A stretch of DNA of 19,917 nt. Source: Oscillospiraceae bacterium (lineage in GTDB: Bacteria > Bacillota > Clostridia > Oscillospirales > CAG-272). The DNA is taken from the NCBI GenBank assembly GCA_015065045.1, contig SVRB01000016.1:1-19917 (forward strand), read 5' to 3'. This document shows, piece by piece, positions 16,143 to 19,917 of this stretch. The notes beneath the pieces are model-generated. The model had not been told where the DNA came from and searched no databases. It saw only the letters and a list, made by a program, of their open reading frames with translations. Both the position numbers and the translations under genes were made by a program. The number at the start of each line of letters is the position of its first letter. Positions within the stretch are counted from its first letter, which is position 1.

Positions 16143-16735
16143 AATGAATATCCCTCGCTTTCAAGTTTTTCTTTTAATTCGTGTCTGATCGCGGCGAGCT
16201 CCTTGTTTACCATAGAGCGACTAAGAGATAGATCGGTTGCGATTGTATCAATAGGGTCAGCGATATAGTATCTGCTTAAGAATATAAATCGTCTGCGCTC
16301 AGATAAGGAACGAATAAAATCGCTTATAATACGTCCAAGTCTTTCGGCATCAAAATATGTATCTATGTTATCGTCATCAGCTATAAACGCTTCAAGTTCG
16401 GACAAGGATATAGTCATTTCGGATGGTATCAAACTCTTTCGTTTGTTACTGTGGTAGCGTTTGATAGACGTTCTTCGTGCGATCGTTATTAAGAATGCTT
16501 TTAATGAGTTGGGTTTTGATGGTGGCATAGAGTTCCAGGCTCCAAGATAAGTGTCATTTAAACACTCCTCGCAGTCAAGACTGTCGCGGACTATATTATA
16601 TAAAGTGGATAGTAGGTATTTCCTATATTTAAAATCTGTTTCCTCGATCGCTTTCTCGTTGCGAGCCCAATAGAGTTCAACAATGCTTTCGTCGGTCATT
16701 GGTGTTTTGGGAGTATTTTTATATTTAAGCTTCAT
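16139..16735 (-). CDS. ECF-type sigma-70 family RNA polymerase sigma factor
   Basis: A 198-residue alternative sigma factor with sigma region 2 at about 20-95 (DCEECLNDTYLGAWNSMPP, then SLKAFLITIARRTSIKRYH) and sigma region 4 at about 138-190 (SLSERRRFIFLSRYY, helix-turn-helix IDTIATDLSLSRSMVNKEL). No region 1.1 or 3 is present, as in the ECF group. The ATG at 16735 has a strong AAGGAG site. Its TGA overlaps the ATG of the membrane protein behind it (ATGA), so the two are translationally coupled. Its own promoter is probably at 16779-16807. Target promoters are unknown, and no repeated non-sigma-A promoter motif was seen in the window that would suggest autoregulation. Confidence 0.93.
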   Translation of the reverse strand: MKLKYKNTPKTPMTDESIVELYWARNEKAIEETDFKYRKYLLSTLYNIVRDSLDCEECLNDTYLGAWNSMPPSKPNSLKAFLITIARRTSIKRYHSNKRKSLIPSEMTISLSELEAFIADDDNIDTYFDAERLGRIISDFIRSLSERRRFIFLSRYYIADPIDTIATDLSLSRSMVNKELAAIRHELKEKLESEGYSL

Positions 16736-16778
16736 ATTCAGTCTCCTTCTTTTTGTGTCTATTAGCCCTTCATAAATA

Positions 16779-16807
16779 ATAGTACCAAAAAAATCGAAAA
16801 TGTGTAA
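16779..16807 (-). promoter_or_regulatory. Probable promoter of the ECF sigma gene
   Basis: Minus strand: TTACAC (plus coordinates 16802-16807), 17-bp spacer, TACTAT (16779-16784). Each box departs from the sigma-A consensus by two bases. It lies in a very AT-rich stretch between the terminator at 16862-16897 and the sigma ribosome site, so transcription must start about here. Confidence 0.45.
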
Positions 16808-16861
16808 TAATTTTTTTAATTTTTACAATTAAAACATAGAAAATATTTTTAATCAATGTAA

Positions 16862-16897
16862 AAAATAAAAAATCCCGCACTTATGTGCAGGATTTTT
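16862..16897 (-). terminator. Intrinsic terminator after the structured element
   Basis: AAAATCC-C-GCAC (16869-16880), a TTAT loop and GTGC-A-GGATTTT (16885 onward), with one C/A mismatch in the stem. In the minus sense the hairpin is followed by TTTTTTATTTTTT, a very strong U-tract. In the plus sense only five T follow. The orientation points to a minus-strand transcript coming from the 16900-17045 element or the gene before it. Confidence 0.85.
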
Positions 16898-16902
16898 GTG
16901 AT

Positions 16903-16949
16903 GTGTGTCCGATTTAGATGCAAAGCCGTGTGTGGCTGATTTAGATGCA
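16903..16949. repeat. Short direct repeat inside the structured element
   Basis: Two 20-base copies at 16903-16922 and 16930-16949 start 27 bp apart and differ at two positions; both end in GATTTAGATGCA. In the minus-sense RNA one copy falls in the loop of a hairpin and the other is predicted to be unpaired. Confidence 0.8.
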
Positions 16950-17054
16950 CACAGATTTTGCAGAGGGTACAGTAACCCCTTGGCGATGATGGGAGTTAAA
17001 AGGTTCCGCGATCTACCGGGCTTTTAACGCCATGCTTGCAACGAGTCCTATGTA

Positions 17055-17795
17055 TTATTCATTAACGGTTTTATCTGCGACGATCTTACATCTGTCGCAT
17101 TTGTAGTCAAATAATTCATCTTCGTTTTGCTTCCAATCGTTTCCGCAAATCGGGCATTTAGACGGTTGTTTTCCATAGAATCGGTATAGATAATAATATA
17201 CCGGCTTTTTCAATTCGCTTTCGAGTTTTCTGCAAACAGATAGTCCTTTTTGATTTAAACGGCTACTCATGTTTGAGAGCATTTTATGCGCACTGATTTC
17301 GCCTATTCCTGTCACATAAAAAAGCCTATCATAAGCAGCATAATTTGTTTCCCAAGACGTTAACTCTCTGACAGTTTCTTCTGATAGTCTCGGCAACAAA
17401 TAATAGGGTATATTACCTTTGCAATGTCCGCAACAAACAGGAGACATATCTCGCAAATGCGGATGAATGCACAAAACATAGTGTTCTGCATCTTTTCCTG
17501 TTGCAACGTCATCGCTGTATGTAAAATCATCTCCAACGTATTTCTTTTCGATTGGTTTTGTCAAATGAGGTGAAAGCCGTTGTAATGCTTCTTTTGAGTA
17601 TATGTCATAATACTTTTCGTCGAGAGAATCCTCGTACGGGACAGTCACTCTTACGATTCGCATATTATCTGTACCCGAAATGTTTATCGTCTCAAATATT
17701 ATTTGGTTGTTTCCTGACAAAGAACAAAGATAATCTGTTATCAAATAATCTTCGAACTCCGGTTTTAGGTAGAAAAACAAATCATAAACGAACAT
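17055..17795 (-). CDS. DUF2310-like zinc-ribbon protein
   Basis: A 246-residue soluble protein resembling the DUF2310 family (described as zinc-ribbon-containing and possibly nucleic-acid binding). The C-terminus carries KKPVYYYLYRFYGKQPSKCP and the ribbon CPICGNDWK...YKCDRCKIVAD, with four Cys as two CxxC pairs. A further Cys group, CCGHCKGNIPYYLLP, lies at about 121-135, also typical of the family from memory. The N-terminal half has no recognised motif. The AAAGGCGG ribosome site and -10 region are shared with the gene at 13730-14692. Its stop lies just before the structured element. No function has been established for the family as far as I know; the family call is from motif memory. Confidence 0.82.
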   Translation of the reverse strand: MFVYDLFFYLKPEFEDYLITDYLCSLSGNNQIIFETINISGTDNMRIVRVTVPYEDSLDEKYYDIYSKEALQRLSPHLTKPIEKKYVGDDFTYSDDVATGKDAEHYVLCIHPHLRDMSPVCCGHCKGNIPYYLLPRLSEETVRELTSWETNYAAYDRLFYVTGIGEISAHKMLSNMSSRLNQKGLSVCRKLESELKKPVYYYLYRFYGKQPSKCPICGNDWKQNEDELFDYKCDRCKIVADKTVNE

Positions 17796-17801
17796 TACTC
17801 C

Positions 17802-17825
17802 ACCGCCTTTCTTGGCTTTATTATA
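17802..17825 (-). repeat. Shared -10/leader module, copy 2
   Basis: The partner of 14699-14723: the same TATAATAAAG...GAAAGGCGGT block, one base shorter. The similarity stops upstream of the -10 box and at the start codon. Confidence 0.7.
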
Positions 17826-17848
17826 TCACAATTTTGTAAACATTTCAA
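17820..17848 (-). promoter_or_regulatory. Sigma-A promoter of the DUF2310-like gene
   Basis: Minus strand: TTGAAA (plus coordinates 17843-17848), 17-bp spacer, TATAAT (17820-17825). The leader to the ATG at 17795 is about 20 bases and holds AAAGGCGGTGG. Confidence 0.85.
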
Positions 17849-17900
17849 GTGTGGAGGTTTGGATCTGTCCGTGGGTTTGGTGGTATGGGGAAAGAAGAAT

Positions 17901-18066
17901 GAAATCGTGATTTGCACGAAGAAATCCGAGCGAGGCTCGGATGAAATCTTCAGCCTGCGGCTTCAGATGAAATTAAATCCGCCTCTCCTATCCCCGCGAA
18001 GCGGGATTTCATCGCGTAGCGATTTCACCCACCGCAGGTGGATTTATTCCGCCAACGGCGGATTTA
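17901..18066. repeat. Array of small hairpins with GATTTCAT-type linkers
   Basis: Non-coding. Successive short palindromes, mostly with 3-base loops: TCGTG/CACGA (17905-17919, 5-base loop), ATCCGAGC/GCTCGGAT (17924-17942), AGCC/GGCT (17952-17962, flanked by ATCT/AGAT), CCCGC/GCGGG (17993-18005), ATCGC/GCGAT (18011-18023), CCACC/GGTGG (18029-18041) and TCCGCC/GGCGGA (18048-18062). Linkers read ATGAAAT before hairpins in the left half and GATTTCA or GATTTA after hairpins in the right half, so the halves are inverted relative to each other. TAAATCCGCC (17974-17983) can also pair with GGCGGATTTA (18057-18066), enclosing three of the hairpins. From memory, similar palindromic clusters occur between genes in gut Clostridia. 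Confidence 0.85.
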
Positions 18067-18070
18067 GTTG

Positions 18071-18102
18071 AAAAAAGCACTTGCCGAAGCAAGTGCTTTT
18101 TT
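18071..18102 (-). terminator. Terminator of tRNA-Gln
   Basis: GCACTTGC (18077-18084), loop CGAA and GCAAGTGC (18089-18096), flanked by A6 and T6. It is symmetric, so it works in both directions. It begins two bases past the 3' CCA of the tRNA on the minus strand and also isolates the tRNA from the hairpin array. Confidence 0.93.
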
Positions 18103-18103
18103 C

Positions 18104-18179
18104 TGGCTGGGAGGGCTGGATTCGAACCAGCGCAATGCCAGAGTCAAAGTCTGGTGCCTTACCGCTTGGCTACATCCCA
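18104..18179 (-). tRNA. tRNA-Gln (anticodon TTG)
   Basis: A full cloverleaf with encoded CCA. The acceptor begins TGGGATG, the D-arm is GCC...GGC with AAGCGGTAA, the anticodon arm CCAGA/TCTGG has loop CTTTGAC giving anticodon TTG, and the T-arm is GCTGG/CCAGC with loop TTCGAAT. Two mild oddities: position 6 pairs T with C in the acceptor stem, and the variable region (CATTGC) is 6 rather than the usual 5 bases. It reads CAA and, with modification, CAG glutamine codons. Confidence 0.96.
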
Positions 18180-18192
18180 ACATTACCAAAGC

Positions 18193-18221
18193 ATTATATC
18201 ATAATTAGTTAGTAATGTCAA
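18193..18221 (-). promoter_or_regulatory. Consensus sigma-A promoter of tRNA-Gln
   Basis: Minus strand: TTGACA (plus coordinates 18216-18221), exactly 17 bp, TATAAT (18193-18198). It is a perfect match to consensus, with the -10 box 13 bases before the mature tRNA 5' end, as expected for a strongly expressed stable RNA. Confidence 0.92.
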
Positions 18222-18276
18222 TAAAAAATACGGAAATTTATCGCTGTATAAACTCATTTGTAACACGTACAAGAAA

Positions 18277-18747
18277 TTATATCATAAACTTACAAACATC
18301 GACCCATTCTGAATAATTTGAATATTCTTCAAGTTCTTTTATGGTAAGCTCGATAGCCGAGTTTGAGCTGCCGCAAGCAGGGAACACTGTTTCAAATCTT
18401 TTTAGGGATTCATCGAGATAAATCTTTACACCATCATTTACTGCGAAAGGACAAACGCCGCCAACTCTATGACCAATCATTTCTTCAACTTCCTCAAATG
18501 TAAGCATTTTTGCTTTAGTGTGAAAGAATGATTTATATTTTGCGTTATCTATTTTTACATCGCCTGCAGTAACAATTATAATAGCATTATCGTCTATTTT
18601 AAATGACATGCTCTTTGCAATTCTGCATTCATCGGTATTAAGAGCTTTTGCTGCAAGCTCGACCGTTGCGCTCGATATATCAAATTCTTGGATTTTGTTT
18701 TCGATTCCTTTTTCTTTAAAATATGATCTTACGTTTTCTATTGACAT
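18277..18747 (-). CDS. YbaK/EbsC-family aminoacyl-tRNA deacylase
   Basis: A 156-residue single-domain protein of the YbaK/ProX/EbsC family, which hydrolyses wrongly charged tRNAs such as Cys- or Ala-tRNA-Pro in trans. The domain runs the whole length: VRSYFKEKGIENKIQEF, then VELAAKAL, CRIAKSMSFK with the conserved lysine at K45, an IIIVTAGD strand, IGHRVGGVCPFAV and VFPACGSSNSAIEL. The frame stays open upstream to about 18861, but that extension crosses the promoter boxes and has no homology-like sequence; ATG 18747 has GGAG upstream and begins the conserved domain. It is transcribed away from the carboxypeptidase gene and towards the tRNA. The specific tRNA substrate is unknown. Confidence 0.93.
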   Translation of the reverse strand: MSIENVRSYFKEKGIENKIQEFDISSATVELAAKALNTDECRIAKSMSFKIDDNAIIIVTAGDVKIDNAKYKSFFHTKAKMLTFEEVEEMIGHRVGGVCPFAVNDGVKIYLDESLKRFETVFPACGSSNSAIELTIKELEEYSNYSEWVDVCKFMI

Positions 18748-18780
18748 TTTCCCACTCCAACATACAAATTTTACACATAT

Positions 18781-18809
18781 ATTATATACAAAATAAACAA
18801 AAATTTCAA
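18781..18809 (-). promoter_or_regulatory. Sigma-A promoter of the YbaK-family gene
   Basis: Minus strand: TTGAAA (plus coordinates 18804-18809), 17-bp spacer, TATAAT (18781-18786), about 33 bp before the chosen ATG. It lies inside the upstream frame extension, which supports the shorter start. Confidence 0.85.
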
Positions 18810-18854
18810 GTGTATTTGTATGCCGCAATGTGCGCTTCTTTGTTACACATCGTA

Positions 18855-18883
18855 TTGACACATAATTGTAAAAATGATATAAT
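18855..18883 (+). promoter_or_regulatory. Consensus sigma-A promoter of the carboxypeptidase gene
   Basis: TTGACA (18855-18860), 17 bp, TATAAT (18878-18883): a perfect consensus. It is divergent from the YbaK-family promoter, with 45 bp between the two -35 boxes, leaving room for a shared regulator site, though none is obvious. Confidence 0.9.
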
Positions 18884-18924
18884 ATTTAAGTAATCTTATC
18901 TTGAAAAAGAAAGAGGTTTTAGAA

Positions 18925-19917
18925 GTGCAAAACAATAATTTCGCTCGTCAAGAGCAATATAGAAGAGAAATGAACAAAAGAAAAGCAAAAAAAGCTGCAA
19001 GAAAGCGTTTACTTATCCTGCAGTTTATTGTTTTTGTGTTGGTTGCGTGCTCGGTTGTCTCGTTGATCGTTATTCCCGGAAACAGCTCGTTAGCTAACTA
19101 TGCGGGAGTGTATCCGTCGGCACTTGAATCCGAAATAGTATTGGATGGAGCGGACGTTGTGGACAACTCTCCTTTAGTTAAGCAGATGTCTACTGATATA
19201 AAAAGCTCAAATGCTATTTTGGTATATTTGAGCTCGGGAGAAGTTATTGCGGCAAAAGATCCCGACGTAAAGGTTTATCCAGCTTCTTTGACAAAGATAC
19301 TTACAGCGATGGTTGTTATTGAGCATTACGAGAGCTTGAATATAATGCTTGAGGTTCCTTCGGATATTTTCGCATATTTAATCCAGGAAAACGCGTCTTG
19401 CGCAGGCTTTTCAGCGAATGAGAAGGTTAAGATCATAGATCTACTTCACGGTGTACTTCTTCCGTCGGGTGCTGACGCTTGTCTCACATTGGTGAGATCA
19501 GTTGCCGGAAACGAACAAGCATTTGCAAAGAAAATGACAGAGATGGCTCATAGAATAGGTGCTGTAAATTCTAATTTTACCAACAGCACAGGGCTTCATG
19601 ACGACAATCATTATACAACCGTTCGTGATATGTCGATCATATTGAAATATGCTTTACAGAACGAGACGTTCAGAACGATATTTACTACAGAAACCTATAC
19701 TACCTCCGCTACAAACAAGCATCCTTATGGTATAACATTTACTAATACCACGTTTAATGCATTTAAACGCGGTGGTTTGACAAACAATTACGTTAAAGGC
19801 GGCAAGACAGGCTTTACGGGCGAAGCAAGACTTTGTTTAGCTACACTTGGTGAGAAGGATGGCAAAGAATACATTCTTGTAACAGTGGGCGCAGGAAACG
19901 GATCGTCGAGCAAGGGT
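18925..19917 (+). CDS. D-alanyl-D-alanine carboxypeptidase (PBP5/DacA-like), 3' end cut by window
   Basis: 331 codons are visible and the frame is still open at the window end. The enzyme trims the terminal D-Ala from peptidoglycan stem peptides on the outer face of the membrane. The start is GTG 18925, with AGAGG (18912-18916) 8 bp upstream. A 28-residue Lys/Arg-rich cytosolic tail is followed by one transmembrane helix (about 29-50), an N-terminal anchor rather than a typical cleaved signal. The S11-family active site shows SLTK (S121 nucleophile, K124) and KTG (294-296). The middle motif, normally SxN, reads SGA (181-183). Serine hydrolase identity is firm; the missing C-terminal domain hides whether it ends with the usual membrane-binding helix. 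Confidence 0.93.
   Translation, partial: MQNNNFARQEQYRREMNKRKAKKAARKRLLILQFIVFVLVACSVVSLIVIPGNSSLANYAGVYPSALESEIVLDGADVVDNSPLVKQMSTDIKSSNAILVYLSSGEVIAAKDPDVKVYPASLTKILTAMVVIEHYESLNIMLEVPSDIFAYLIQENASCAGFSANEKVKIIDLLHGVLLPSGADACLTLVRSVAGNEQAFAKKMTEMAHRIGAVNSNFTNSTGLHDDNHYTTVRDMSIILKYALQNETFRTIFTTETYTTSATNKHPYGITFTNTTFNAFKRGGLTNNYVKGGKTGFTGEARLCLATLGEKDGKEYILVTVGAGNGSSSKG

Larger units (their letters stand above)
16862..17045 (-). ncRNA. Candidate structured non-coding RNA or structured 3' UTR
   Basis: About 185 bases between the DUF2310-like gene and the sigma gene, with more GC than its surroundings and no credible ORF. In plus coordinates it can form three hairpins. First, GTTAAAAG (16995-17002)/CTTTTAAC (17021-17028), topped by CCG/CGG and closed by GGC (16982-16984)/GCC (17029-17031). 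Second, GGGT (16965-16968)/ACCC (16975-16978). Third, TGCAAA (16919-16924)/TTTGCA (16957-16962) enclosing TGTGTG (16929-16934)/CACACA (16948-16953). The terminator comes next in the minus sense. I do not recognise a known family (not 6S, tmRNA, SRP or RNase P by eye). It starts within 10 bases of the upstream stop codon, so it could be a processed 3' UTR rather than a separate gene; no clear promoter was found. Confidence 0.5.

Noticed and set aside
16990..17030. T-box-like sequence (GGTTCCGCGA) on the plus strand
   Set aside because: It lacks the UGGN core, specifier stem and downstream antiterminator, and no plus-strand gene follows for almost 2 kb.
16862..17045. 6S RNA identity for the structured element
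   Set aside because: The 5' and 3' ends do not pair into the long closing stem with central bubble expected of 6S; it folds as separate hairpins.
17901..18066. CRISPR array
   Set aside because: Units are 10-20 bp palindromes with 5-8 base linkers, with no constant 25-40 bp repeat, no unique spacers and no cas genes nearby.
17859..18071. Plus-strand 70-codon open frame over the hairpin array
   Set aside because: It runs through tandem palindromes and a promoter-proximal G-rich tract, has no ribosome site, and its protein is just the translation of the repeats.
18748..18861. Upstream extension of the YbaK-family gene
   Set aside because: It spans the -10 and -35 boxes of the gene's own promoter and encodes no conserved sequence; ATG 18747 with GGAG is better.

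Overview
The window looks like a chromosomal piece of a low-GC Firmicute, most likely an uncultured gut Clostridium-class bacterium (Oscillospiraceae/Ruminococcaceae-like). The reasons are the AT-rich DNA, the SepF/YlmG/DivIVA division cluster, Gram-positive style Shine-Dalgarno sequences, near-consensus sigma-A promoters, and an ECF sigma factor paired with a membrane partner of a type I recall from ruminococci. This placement is inferred from gene content; no database search was possible.

Bases 1-13223 (+ strand) are a dense housekeeping run: the end of queA, miaA, then a promoter overlapping the miaA stop that starts a second block. That block holds a membrane-fusion (HlyD-like) protein that appears to start at an ATT codon, yggS, sepF, ylmG, divIVA, ileS, lspA, an rluD-type pseudouridine synthase, a Cof-type HAD phosphatase, metG and tatD. 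Spacing is tight (4-bp and 20-bp overlaps, a 1-bp gap). The themes are tRNA modification and charging, cell division and envelope, and lipoprotein maturation. A strong bidirectional terminator at 13228-13261 closes the run.

Bases 13280-17848 are an accessory stretch read entirely on the minus strand. From right to left it holds a zinc-ribbon DUF2310-like protein, a strongly structured intergenic element ending in a terminator (candidate non-coding RNA), an ECF sigma factor translationally coupled to a single-pass membrane protein, and a probable two-gene unit of unknown function (a 320-residue soluble protein and a 141-residue membrane protein). The DUF2310-like gene and the 320-residue gene share an almost identical block running from the -10 box to the ribosome binding site.

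Bases 17850-18103 hold a G-rich tract and an array of small hairpins whose stems differ in sequence but whose layout and GATTTCAT-type linkers repeat. The array ends at the terminator of a tRNA-Gln(TTG) gene that has a perfect consensus promoter. A YbaK/EbsC-family deacylase (minus strand) and a D-Ala-D-Ala carboxypeptidase (plus strand, cut by the window end) then diverge from two good sigma-A promoters.

The items most worth a second look are the structured element at 16862-17045, the hairpin array, the shared leader of two otherwise unrelated genes, the ECF sigma/membrane-protein pair with an outward-facing CxxC motif, and the ATT start codon.
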